From Paragyromitra xinjiangensis (taxonomy: Eukaryota; Ascomycota; Pezizomycetes; Pezizales; Discinaceae): a stretch of 64,000 bases of DNA. Of this stretch, positions 22,991 through 32,896 are shown one piece after another. Under the pieces are notes generated by a model. The model worked only from the letters and a program-made list of their open reading frames with translations, was not told the origin of the DNA and made no database searches. The translations under genes and the position numbers were made by a program. Location: positions 1,612,001-1,676,000 of the forward strand of contig JBCAMK010000014.1 of assembly GCA_038503065.1 (NCBI GenBank). The letters run 5' to 3'. Every line of letters begins with the position of its first letter. The stretch's first letter is position 1.

Positions 22991-25207
22991 TCGTATTATT
23001 TTTTGTTGTTTTTGACTTTGTTTACATGGGTGGTTATGCCGTTTGGAGGGGGGGGCGGAGGGAGCCTTGTGGTAAGTAGTGGGTGTGTAGAAGTTATGCT
23101 ATCTACACTTTTTAAGCGATATCAACCCCGAAAATGGCTTCCAGAACGTCATGGAGAACGTTGCGGAGGATTTTGACGGGGAAAATGAAATAAGCAAAGT
23201 AGAACCTATGGTTCCCCCATCATGAAATATCACCCGTTTTACACTCGAAATTCCGGAGCTGGAAATCAGATACCAAGTTCAACACGGGAATCTTAGCAGG
23301 GAAATTAGTATATATGATGGAGTAGTCAAGAATAACCCAATGAAGTACGGCCGCCAATAAACTGCTTCAACATTCTCTTTTATACAATTTTTCGCAGAAT
23401 CCTCATGTATTAAGTCTGCATAAAACAACTGTTATCAGTTGCGACAGGCTTTGTTGTCTATTGAAAGTCATAAATCGTATTCGCGAGCTACAGATGTCTT
23501 TCATTTCCAAAAACATAGATTAAATGAGCTTTACTCACCATATTCAAAACTCTAAACCCACAACAGTACTAACTACTCCAAACCTCCCATCACCATCCTC
23601 TCTAAATACTACCCATCTCCAACTGCACCGCTCCCACGAAGAGACCCAACCAACTCTCATCTAAAAAAATCCGCGGCTCACCCCCGTGCCGTGTTGAGTA
23701 TCCCGAGAACTCCCACGCTCCAACGTTAGTACCCAAAAGCCAAGGCGGCAACCAAACGCCAAGACAGTGAAAATTTTCCGTCGCCTTACCCAGAGTGGTA
23801 ACTTCAACGCTTCACCCGTCTCAAAGCCCTCGACCATTCCGAACGGGCCGGATGTTAGATGTCCCCCGTGCCGCTGTGGAGGATCTGACAGAGTGTTGGG
23901 TCAGGAGATATCACTCGATTTGGATTCGAGGTTTCGCGGCGGATGAGGTTTTCTACGACTCCATTCCCACATCAGGGTTTCTTGTAGTATTTATGTTCGT
24001 TTGCCGCTTTCTCGGCTAAGGGAGGACTTGGAATATCGTGGGTAGAGGCGTATTCTGTTCGATGGGTGACTTGTATGTTTGTTGGGGAATTTATTTTGCT
24101 CCCTTCGTTGAGGCACGTACTGGAGTTCCTGGCTCAACATCGTCTCTTAGACGCTCCAGTCCACAGGTATGGCAACAAGCACGTAGTGAGCTATCGTTTG
24201 TGATACACACACTTACGGTAAGCTTGAAAAGTTCCGATTCTCAAGCCCAACTTACAGTCCTGAGTCTTACAATACCCTCCAGCACTCGGTTATTTCAAGA
24301 CACCAACCGACTATTAGTAAACCCAGTCAACCTAACACCCAGGCCTCTGAATCCATTCTTCCGGAAAGGTTCGCCCCAGGAGAAAGTTACTAGATCCTAC
24401 TACTCTCGTTGAGTCTTCCAACCATAGCATGTTACTGACCGCCAACCCGGGACAGGGTCAACCCTTACACTGCCGTAAGCGGAGATATCCACATCTGGTT
24501 CGTCTCTGGGAGGTAGGTAAAGTCGACTCGGTAGCTCGCGGGACGGGTTGGTTACGGTAGTCTGAGTTTAGTAAAGTTCCAGCGCAGGGTGTTATGGGTG
24601 GTTGGGTTTATAGTCACCGGTCATCAAAGTTTAATATATGGGAAGTATCTTGGTTTGATGGGATGTAGGCTTGACGAGTTTTGGGACATCATCGGAGATA
24701 ATATGAACTCGAGACTTGTTTTTATTATTATTATAACCAAGGTTGATTTAGAAGCCACCCACGAGACCAGCAGAGTAGCACCGCGTACGTTGTACTCCCT
24801 GTCTCTTCGATTCTAGGCGGTTTAAGTCGATCGTCTCGCTCTAAAAATACCGCCAACCGGGATGTAGAATATTCTTAGGGGGTCTAACACAATAAAGGTT
24901 TAGAGAAGGCTTTACTAAATGCGGACTAGAGGGGTGATTTCGAGGTGCTCTACTGAGGATGCTCCTATAAAAGATATTCTTAGGCGAGTGTACTGTATCA
25001 GCATCTATGAACAATACTACGGGGGATACCACAAGGGGAGCACAAAAACCTTCTCAGGGCCAAGAAAACCCATGCTAATATGGCCCAGCTCAGCCTCGCC
25101 TCACGCGTTGAAAAGTGATATTACCGTCAAGCACCATAAACTGCCTCTAAACTGCCCCGGAAGAGATACCAAAAACCGAAACACACCGCAACGCAAAGGG
25201 TTGAAGC
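22991..25207. other. Intergenic with one copy of a dispersed repeat
   Basis: Several frames of 60-135 codons occur but none has family features. The stretch 23893-24085 resembles 26668-26822 and is listed separately. A G run (GGGGGGGG-like, about 23046-23055) is a simple homopolymer. Confidence 0.5.
23893..24085 (+). repeat. Copy 1 of a diverged dispersed repeat
   Basis: Shares with 26668-26822 the words GAGATATCACTCG, TTTGG(A/G)TTCGA, and further on TATCGT(A/G)GGTAG followed by TATT(A/C)T(A/G)TTCGAT. The order is the same and the copies are clearly diverged. No coding role is evident; it is probably a remnant of an old repeat family. Confidence 0.6.
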
Positions 25208-26419
25208 TCAACGACCCACCCCCAACACATCCCTCAATCTCCAAAACAGACTCAAATCACTACTCCCATCAGCCGCCAACACCCCCATATCAACCATCCT
25301 ATCCATCTCCACCAAAACCCGATTAACATACTCCCCAGCACCACTCATCCGCAATATAAGACAGCACGCACGATGGAACGCCAGTAGCCTCGGGTCCGGT
25401 GGCGGTTCAGCAGCAGCTGCATTGAACGTGACGACGCCGTCCCCCGGAGGGAGAAGTCGACGCGGAATGCGCTCCCCGCGGGAAAGGTGCATGGTGTAGC
25501 TATGGGGGGTTTGTGTCGGTTCGAGATACCATTTGAGATGGCCGAAGCGGAAATGAAGGTCCGCGCACAGCGTTAGGGCGTTGCGTGGGGTATCTATGGT
25601 GGTGCCGGCGAGGAGTTTGGAGATCCCGGGGTCGAGCGTGTTCATGATGCGCCAGATGTACGTTCGCGCGGGGTTTATGGTGCCGTCGGTGTTCTGTGTG
25701 TTGAATGAATGTGGGATGATGTGGGTTACTTTGGTGGTTACGTTATCTTCTTCGGAGGGGTCGGTTGGATGTTGCGCGTTGTATTCTGATTGACGGGACC
25801 AGTCGAGCTCGCGGGTGATGACGCAGCGGTCTGAGTCACGGAGGAGACAGGCGGCGCGCAGGCCGCTGAGAGGTGTTGGTGAGGCGTCAACGTCGCCATG
25901 GGTTTGGGTGGGGATGGGTGTGTGGCCGCCGGCAGCTTGCAATGGAATGAAGAAGCCGCGTAGGAGGTCATCGGCGAGGGCTTGGAAGCGGTCATACACG
26001 TCGACACATCGGGCGACGTTGGCCGAGGGTTTTTGAAGCCAGGCCCGGGCACGTAGGAGAATGGTGGCAGGGTCACGGTGTAGTGATGTGTAGTCACTCG
26101 GAGGGAATAAGGCATGGAGAGCGACGAAGAGAACATTAGATTTGCCGGTGGTGGTGGGACAGTGTTCATGGAGGGCGAGGAAGAACGGATGCAGTAGAGG
26201 GTTCTTGGAGGTGGGAGAGAGTGGAAGAGAGTCCCGCTCACAATCCAACAGGATTGTAGTGTAGAGAAGGAGGGCTTCGGCAGCCTGGTGTGGGGTAGGT
26301 GGAGTGGTAGAGGTAGGAAAGTCGTCTTCGAGAGTAGTGGGTGTATTTGGGCGGGGAGATGGACCATTGTTTGACTGTTTGCCTGTGATATCGATATCGA
26401 AGGGGAAATGACGGTCCAT
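25208..26419 (-). CDS. HNH_2-type nuclease-domain protein
   Basis: Single-exon frame of 403 residues from the ATG at 26419. The centre (about residues 185-300) fits the fungal HNH_2 family (PF13391): L-L-R-D-S-D-R-C-V-I-T-R opens the domain, T-H-I-I-P-H-S-F supplies the paired histidines, and N-A-L-T-L-C-A-D-L-H-F-R-F-G provides the later Asn and His of an HNH-like core. Residues 1-50 are Pro/Thr-rich and disordered; the C-terminus is helical (C-L-I-L-R-M-S-G-A-G-E-Y). HNH_2 proteins are common and multicopy in filamentous ascomycetes, and their substrates are mostly unknown. No signal peptide or membrane helix is visible. Cutting activity is an inference from the motif. Confidence 0.82.
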   Translation of the reverse strand: MDRHFPFDIDITGKQSNNGPSPRPNTPTTLEDDFPTSTTPPTPHQAAEALLLYTTILLDCERDSLPLSPTSKNPLLHPFFLALHEHCPTTTGKSNVLFVALHALFPPSDYTSLHRDPATILLRARAWLQKPSANVARCVDVYDRFQALADDLLRGFFIPLQAAGGHTPIPTQTHGDVDASPTPLSGLRAACLLRDSDRCVITRELDWSRQSEYNAQHPTDPSEEDNVTTKVTHIIPHSFNTQNTDGTINPARTYIWRIMNTLDPGISKLLAGTTIDTPRNALTLCADLHFRFGHLKWYLEPTQTPHSYTMHLSRGERIPRRLLPPGDGVVTFNAAAAEPPPDPRLLAFHRACCLILRMSGAGEYVNRVLVEMDRMVDMGVLAADGSSDLSLFWRLRDVLGVGR

Positions 26420-27141
26420 CGATTGTTTGTCTATGGTGAAGCAGTATGAAGATAATGTTGAATGACGATGATGGAGAATAGAATGAAAACGTCACTGAAG
26501 ACGCATAACATGGCTAGCGTACTGTATTACCACTATTAGCTATTATTACCGTCGCTAAGAATCAGTAAATTAATACTACTTTACCTTCCATCCCACCAAT
26601 CAAATGCTAAATATCAAATAATACTCCGAAAATCTGACTTTGCATGGTTGCTGGCGTGGGTGTTGAACAGAGATATCACTCGTTTGGGTTCGATTTACTA
26701 TGCTGGGTAAGGCTTTTTACGCCTCTATTTATCCATGGCTTGTCCGACTGAGGTTTGAAGTATCGTAGGTAGTGGTGTATATTATTCGATAATGATTTAT
26801 GTGTCTGTTTAGAAGGTTGTGCTCTTCTTCAAGAGGAGTTCTCATCTCCATTCAACACGTTACCCGTGAATACAGGAATAAGTAGACTAAGAGCTATATT
26901 CTGGAGACCACTCGATTGCGGTTTCGTTCAGTCTTCCCTAGAATAATCAGAGCCACTGCTATTCCGATTCGATACTCACTGCGATGTTGTAGATCTCAAG
27001 TCAACGGTTCCGGGACCCTTACCGCTCTCCCGACATCTCCATCTGCTGCGCCTCGCTTAGGCAGCACCCAAAACCAAACACCAAACCCAAATCTCACCAC
27101 CACCAATTCCTCCATCATCACCATCCTATCAAACCGCCACA
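26420..27141. other. Divergent intergenic region with one copy of a dispersed repeat
   Basis: Separates the leftward HNH_2 gene from the rightward CYSTM gene and must carry both promoters. The AT-rich stretch 26500-26640 adjoins the repeat copy (26668-26822). C-rich sequence 27060-27140 leads into the CYSTM start codon. Confidence 0.55.
26668..26822 (+). repeat. Copy 2 of a diverged dispersed repeat
   Basis: Counterpart of 23893-24085, with matching GAGATATCACTCG and TATCGTAGGTAG..TTCGATAATG blocks. It is somewhat shorter than copy 1 because internal stretches differ. Confidence 0.6.
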
Positions 27142-27570
27142 ATGACCGGTGATCCAAACTACGTATGTCCCCCCTCCACTCCCCTAACCCTCACTGACCC
27201 AACCCAGCACCCGCACCCAACCTCTCCTCCACCACAATACCCCTCCCAGGCCTACGCTACCCCGAACTCCACCTACTACCAGCAACAAACTGGACACTAC
27301 GCGCAGCCGTACCAGCAGGACCCGTACGTGCAGTACCCCCCGCAGCAGCAGTACCCCCCGCAGCAGCAGTACCCCCTGCAGCAGCAGCAGTACCCCCTGC
27401 AGCAGCAGCATCCGCAGCAGGGAGGGTACTTCCCGCAGGGTCACCAGCCGATGGTGTATCAGGCGCCGCCTGGGCAGATGACGAGGAAGAATAGTTCTGG
27501 AGGGGGGGAGTTTTGTGCGGGGATTTGTGCAGCGTTGTTGTGTTGTTGTGCTTTGGATGTGATTTTTTAG
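27142..27570 (+). CDS. Small Q/P/Y-rich protein with C-terminal CYSTM module
   Basis: Two exons, 27142-27162 and 27208-27570. The 45-bp intron begins GTATGT right after the codons for M-T-G-D-P-N-Y, holds CACTGAC near the 3' side, and ends CAG. The product is 127 residues. Residues ~8-95 are rich in Pro, Gln and Tyr with repeated Y-P-P-Q-Q-Q / Y-P-L-Q-Q-Q units. The last ~20 residues (C-A-G-I-C-A-A-L-L-C-C-C-A-L-D) match the cysteine-rich transmembrane module of CYSTM proteins, which are tail-anchored in membranes, often palmitoylated and linked to stress tolerance in fungi and plants. Repeat number probably varies between strains. Confidence 0.85.
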   Translation: MTGDPNYVCPPSTPLTLTDPTQHPHPTSPPPQYPSQAYATPNSTYYQQQTGHYAQPYQQDPYVQYPPQQQYPPQQQYPLQQQQYPLQQQHPQQGGYFPQGHQPMVYQAPPGQMTRKNSSGGGEFCAGICAALLCCCALDVIF

Positions 27571-28183
27571 GGTGGGGGTGGGGGAAGGATGGTGGGGGTA
27601 TAATGTTGGTCTTAGCCTGGTGCTGTTGAATTTGGGTTTGCTTTGGGTTTGGGTTCTTTGGATGGGGTGGGGGGGTGGGAATGTGGGGTTGGTTTCTTTA
27701 CGATGGGTTCGTGGGGGGGATTATAGGTTGTGGTATTTGTGATATCAGTCTCATGTCTGTTGTGGTTCATAATCTGAATATAATCTGAATATGCTTGAGA
27801 TAACACTGTTGAACGACAGACACTTCGGACGACTATAGACCTGGGTTGAACTGGATCTCTGTAGATCGCTCATAGAGGGTGATAAGCTGTCAGATCCCCC
27901 AGAGCAGTCAATAGTCATCAGATCTCATAGAATTTGTAGGAATTTATTAGTTTAGCTCGCATTTATCTCTTAGCCTTTGGATCGCTGTGCCAGGGATCGT
28001 AAATTGGTAGGGCTTGATAGACCGTTGCCAAGAGGGTGGCTTGCTAGACTATACTCATGCTCTAGGATAAGTACCTGAAAACAGGGTTATGGGTTAGCCA
28101 ACCAAACTGTGAAGCGTTGCCGCGGGGCGAATCAAAAGCTATTGCCACTAAAAGACATTTTCAGATACTTATGGTAGACCACG
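27571..28183. other. 3' flank of the CYSTM gene, no further gene
   Basis: The first ~200 bp is G/T-rich (GGGTTTGGGTT-like), a simple-sequence skew. The rest has no supported feature up to the left terminus of the TIR element. Confidence 0.5.
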
Positions 28184-29276
28184 CATCAGCAAAAACCGGG
28201 TCTGCGTCTAGTCGCGCCTGGATGGGCGCACTGGGCTTGGATTTTTTTCAGGCACTGCGCTAGGTGCATCGTCTAGTATGGCATACGTGTGGGCGCGCTG
28301 GACGTAGGTCTTGCCTCGTCCACGCCCAGGCGCAGGCCTGGAAAATCCGAGCCTGATATACTAGACGTACAGCCTCCCTTGGGCGCGTTAGGCGGCATTG
28401 GGCGCATTAGACGTATGATGTCACGCTGCTTTGTATGGTACTAATAGTCTATTCTGCTCTATGTACATGTAGGACGCAATTCCACCAATTATCTTACTTC
28501 CGCTATTGATCCAACTGCCTCTGAATCGACTGCTTGTCTGTCTCTGAATCGGCTGTTTCCGAGACTCCGAATCGACTCCTAAACAGCCTCTCGAGCAGCC
28601 TCCGAGTCAGCTGTCTGCCTGCCACCGAATAGACTGCCGAATTGACTCCTGAATACTCCGAATCGACTCTGAATTGACTCCTGAATTAACTCCGAATCGA
28701 CCGCTGAATTGACTCCGAATTGACTCCTGAATAGACTCCTGAATAGACTCTAAATCGACTGCTGAATTACCGCTGAATTGACTGCTTGCCTACCTCCGAA
28801 TCCACTGCGGAATAGACCGCTGAATCAGCTGCTGAATCGATTCTATAGCACAGCGTGTTAGCACGGTCGATTGATGGGTAAGAGATGGGAGGTTGAGAGG
28901 TGGGGTGTGTGGTTGATATAAGGGAATTGCTGACGGAAGGCGCGTGTGAGGTCATAACGAGCCTAGGAGGGTCGGATAACCGAGGGTTAGGATTTCGACT
29001 TGGCTGAATTTGCGACCAGGAGACAGTATATGGACACATGGGCGTACGATAGAGCGATCATATGGACGTACTGGGGGTATAAACGTACTAGGACGTGCGA
29101 TAGAGCAAGCGTATGGGCGTACTAGGCGTATGAACGTGCTGGGGCGAGCAATAGAGCGAACGTATGGGCGTACTAGACGTATAGACGCAGCTGGACGCAA
29201 GCAGGCGTACTGGGCGTTGGAGCCTCGCCCAAGTTCTTGCCCATCGCGCCCAGGCGTGCATCCATTTTTGCTAATG
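28184..29276. mobile_element. Non-autonomous TIR element with subterminal repeats and an internal array
   Basis: The left end CATCAGCAAAAA (28184) faces a near-inverse TTTTTGCTAATG ending at 29276. Just inside both ends are many copies of a G-rich word of the form GGGCGYRYTRGRCGTA, in both orientations (28200-28440 and 29030-29230), the layout expected of transposase-binding subterminal repeats. Between them lie the 12-bp array (28490-28850) and a short unique part. No transposase frame is present. A clean 2-bp target duplication is not visible (CG left, AC right), so the exact right boundary is uncertain. Confidence 0.55.
28490..28850. repeat. Degenerate 12-13-bp tandem array (CTGAATTGACTC type)
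   Basis: Repeated words alternate among CTGAATTGACTC, CCGAATCGACTG and CTGAATAGACTC with period about 12-13 bp. The same array type recurs at 55775-56757 inside another element. The unit is not flanked by spacers of constant length, so it is a minisatellite and not a CRISPR array. Confidence 0.85.
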
Positions 29277-29741
29277 ACTGCCTCCCTGCCTCCGAATCCA
29301 CGGCTGAATTGGCTGTTTGTTAGCCTCCGAATAGACTCCCGGCAAGCTCAGCAGCAGGCTCAGGATAGGAGGGTAGGATGCGGCAGGGCAGGAAGGAGCC
29401 TGAGGATGCGGGGGCTCGTTTGATGTATATAGATCCATTAGGTAGTGAATAACGATAGTCAAAATTATTTTCCAGGCCTGAGTGACAGCGTGACATCAGT
29501 GAATTGAAGACAGTGGCAGGTGTAACTTAAGCTTCTCCACAGCTCTCCATGGCATGTTGAGAGTGCCTATATCGATCTCCTAGAGCTTCCCGGGGTGTTT
29601 GCTGCCTCTTTGTGCCTCCCTGAGCAACTCGGTCGTGAATCACTCCTCCAGATAGGCACATAAACTCCTGGAGTCTCCCATGCCTCCCGACAATCCTGAG
29701 CCTCCTAGAGCTCAGGGAAGAAATAGTTATTTTTGCTGATG
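29277..29741. mobile_element. Right-hand fragment of a second TIR element (family of 44213-57160)
   Basis: From the CTGCCTCCGAATCC array remnant through AAGCTCAGCAGCAGGCTC, TGTATATAGATCCATTA, GTGACAGCGTGACATCAGTG and GTGCCTATATCGATCTCCTA to the terminal TTATTTTTGCTGATG, this closely follows 56740-57160. The left half of that element is missing here, so this is a truncated copy joined to, or cut by, the element at 28184-29276. Confidence 0.75.
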
Positions 29742-30785
29742 AAGGAGGTTATAACTCTAGTCATAATATTCTGAATCCTCATGAAGGTGATCTTTGAAAG
29801 AAAAAAACCGGAACTTTGGTGAATAACTGTTGCTGAAGTGAAAAGGAATCCATTTTGCTACAAAAAACAATTGGAATAATTATTAATCACTAGATATAGG
29901 AGGGAATACTTACCTCTGAAGATTGTTATTGCACGGAGTAAATTGGTTGTTAGTTGGGCCTGCAGTTGTTAACTTCCTAACACAAGTCAGTTTCTAAGGC
30001 AGGGTAACCCCCGAAAAGATCCAGGTGCTTACCTCCACGTGACGCAAATCTTCGGTCGCAAGGTACAAGCAGCTACAGCAAGACCTGTAGCGGGTAGTTG
30101 AAATGTGATGCAGCAGATTGGGTATACAAGGAAGCAGGCGTATTGGTGTGGCTTCAGATAGTACTACAGAAGGTGCGTGGCATCGCTCTCGACTGTACCA
30201 TGATGTTGTAACTGGGAGGTCGCGCAGTAAATTTTGGAGGTAGTTATCCGAGTCCACCCCCGCAACTTCACCCGCAACGCCACCTCACCCGCAACGCCGC
30301 CTCACCTTCAACACCAGTTCACCCGCAACATACCTTTACCTGCATCTTTCACTTGCAACATACTACTGCAGGTCTACAATAATTCCGCTACTAATATTAC
30401 AGTCAAAACCTCTAACCGACACTCTTGTTGTGTAGCTGTTTGTGAAGTCTCGCTTACGGGTTTTTGCGGTTTTGTCCTTACCGCCCGCTGTAAACCACCA
30501 CTAAAGTTGGGATCGCTGAAAATGAGGCAGCAACCAAACCCCCAACTACAAGTGCCACCAGCCTAGTGCAGCTCAAAAAGTTCCGGGGAAATATTATTTT
30601 ACTAGAAATATACAGAATATAACAGTTAGAGCAAGGTTATTTCATTAGATTTCTGGCAATAACAATAACAGTTAATTGTGGTGGTTGATTGTGTATAGCA
30701 ATTTGATGTGTCGCGGGTTCGTAGCTACGTTCTGCTGTAGCTGGGCGTGCTACACAAGTTTCTTGCCTATAATATAATTTCCATT
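29742..30785. other. Host-side flank left of the MULE
   Basis: No convincing gene. It contains a short degenerate repeat of CACCCGCAAC words (30245-30370) and ends with the AATTTCCATT copy (30776-30785) that is the left target duplication of the MULE. Confidence 0.55.
30245..30370. repeat. Short degenerate tandem repeat (CACCCGCAAC)
   Basis: Words such as CACCCGCAAC, CACCTTCAAC and CACTTGCAAC recur about every 15-20 bp over roughly 125 bp. Variation between copies suggests an old microsatellite-like expansion; no function is implied. Confidence 0.6.
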
Positions 30786-30873
30786 GAGAAAACCTTTTCA
30801 ATGCCAGCGCGCTTGGCGTAAACCTTTCGGATGCCATCCAATTCCATTTAATGCCAGCGAAAATGTAAAACCT
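30786..30873 (+). repeat. MULE left terminal inverted repeat
   Basis: Starts GAGAAAACC and ends TAAAACCT. It differs from the inverted right copy at only a few positions (for example GCGCGCTTGG versus GCGCCCTTGG), so the ends are still well matched. Confidence 0.9.
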
Positions 30874-31990
30874 CGAGCTAAAAAACAATTATACATAGTG
30901 TAATTGGAAACAACTGACCTATGTCTAAGCAGGTTAGGAGTTCAACTCCTGACCAAAGCAATAAGCTGTGAGACTCGGCTATTGTTATTAGATGTAGAAT
31001 TGAGGGCCCCAAGCCAGTGCAGCCTTCGAGCTTGCCTTGCTGGTTAAAGGGGAAGAGGGTCGTCCGCATGCCTGTTTGGTATGAGTGTAAGACCCCAGCT
31101 GTTTACCGTGTACATGCAAATGTATCATGTCTTAGATATGAATTCGGTAAACAGCTGTGGCAACATGAGAAGGTTTTTTTACCAATCAAATCATATGATA
31201 GCACTCGGTTTACACTATTACTACACTCGATCGATACTGTAACTATATACAAAATTATATATCTACGATCTCTTTACAAGTAACCCTATTATGGCCGTAT
31301 TTACCACATTTCCTACATGCTTGGCTTCCTGGGCCACGATCGGGGGGTGGTGTTGTATGATTGAGCTATGCTTGAATGCGAGCAGATTTTTTTCGTTGGG
31401 AGGAAGCTGTCATTCGTATGACTTGGGGTCGACCCCTTGCTGTTCGTTCTTTTGCAGGAGGAAAACATGGTGTTTGTTCTTGATTATTCTCGGGACATGA
31501 AATATCATCAAGAGATATTGGCGTGAGGTTGGTGAGGTAAGTATTTTTCCAGGTCCGAATAGTAAATACTTCTGGAACGTAATCCCGTGGAGATTTTCTG
31601 AGCGCCCAAATACAACTAAAAGCATGCCCGCAAGGTATCCCGTTCTCTTGAAAATGTCCACAATCGCATGTTCGTGCCTCTAGATCCACTTTATATGTTC
31701 GATCATTTGCTTGTTCAACCACACCTCTTGTCATATCTGACATTCTGGCTGTGTTTTTTGAGGCCCATTGTCTGCTCCGTAGCAATTCTTTTAAACAAAA
31801 ATCTGTATGTGTTTGTTGTAGTTCCAACTCGCATGCCTTTTGATATCTTTTGAATCGCTGAACCATTGTAATATGCCAAATTTCGTTTAGGAGATCAAGA
31901 ATAGAAAGCTCGCGTTCTTCTTTTAGGGTGTTGTTCATCGATTCCACCACATTTGATGTCTTATGGCCATAGGAATTACCGGTAAAATAG

Positions 31991-32723
31991 TGTAACGGGG
32001 GTGGTCCTCTATACAACTGCTAAGGCTAGATAGGAAAACGGCCGTTGCTTATACTAAAGTCAGGCTGAGATCTTAAAGTATTTTCGTGCAGTATACTCAA
32101 TAATCTTAAGGGCGGAACTCCGTAATTCTCGTCACTAGGTCTCTGGTCGAAGATGGAGAAGAGCAACTGGTGGCGGGGCTCACCAGTACTTGTAGTACTG
32201 CATGCTCGCCGCCTCTACTCAGTTCTACTCAGCTGGGGGATCCGGTTAACCCTGAATCCTGTCAGTGATCATGGGCGGGTCTCTTCGGAAGTGTTCTCTC
32301 ACATTCCGCTGGAGTTCTGCACCTCATGTGCAACCGCTCCTCATGCACTGCTCTACCAGTCAGGACTCTGTGATCCGCCAGCCTAGTCCTACAGGACTAC
32401 TTGCATGGCGCTGATCAATCCATAGTTGCGTCAGGTGTCCGCTAGAATAGTTCTCCCAGTTGCGCCGCCTATCAGCCATAGCTGGTGGGGCATGCACAGG
32501 TGGATTAGGAACTCAACCACATCTCTAAGTGTTTGATGTCATCGGTGATCTGCTACAGGCCCGTCAGCGCTTAGCACTCCGGATGTTCCTAACCACCAGG
32601 TCAGCGAGGTACTGGTGTTCCCTAGCATGTGGTAGCTACTCCACTCATGCTGGTCCTTGTACCTCTCCGTCTGCCCGGGTCTATTCTACCTTTCGCATGT
32701 AACAGCCTTGTGGGTCCGTTACA
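31991..32723 (-). repeat. LTR of element C (3' LTR in its own orientation)
   Basis: 733 bp, with 8-bp inverted ends TGTAACGG/CCGTTACA. It nearly matches 39337-40069. An incidental frame of 77 codons occurs in both copies and is not considered a gene. Confidence 0.93.
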
Positions 32724-32896
32724 GTACCTCCCTCTCCTAGATCCTGTCTTCGGGATCTTTTTCTAATTGAGTTCTATAGTCTAGTCTATTCTTCTAAACT
32801 TCTAGGTCTACTACTCTAGTACTGCAATAGGAAATTCTCGTGTACATAGCGGAAATGATTTGAACCAAAGGAAAACAAGAACTATAAGGAAATGGG

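Noticed and set aside
28490..28850. CRISPR-like regular repeats
   Set aside because: Units are 12-13 bp, degenerate and without constant spacers; a minisatellite in a eukaryotic element.
28184..29741. One single TIR element spanning the whole interval
   Set aside because: A near-complete right terminus already occurs at 29276, the flanking dinucleotides do not match (CG and AA), and 29277-29741 follows another family; better read as two joined elements.
30915..30960. tRNA-like TTC box with AGGAGTTCAACTCCT stem
   Set aside because: No matching acceptor, D arm or anticodon arm around it; it lies inside the MULE.
32153..32386. 77-codon frame repeated at 39499-39732
   Set aside because: It lies within both LTRs of element C; no protein features.
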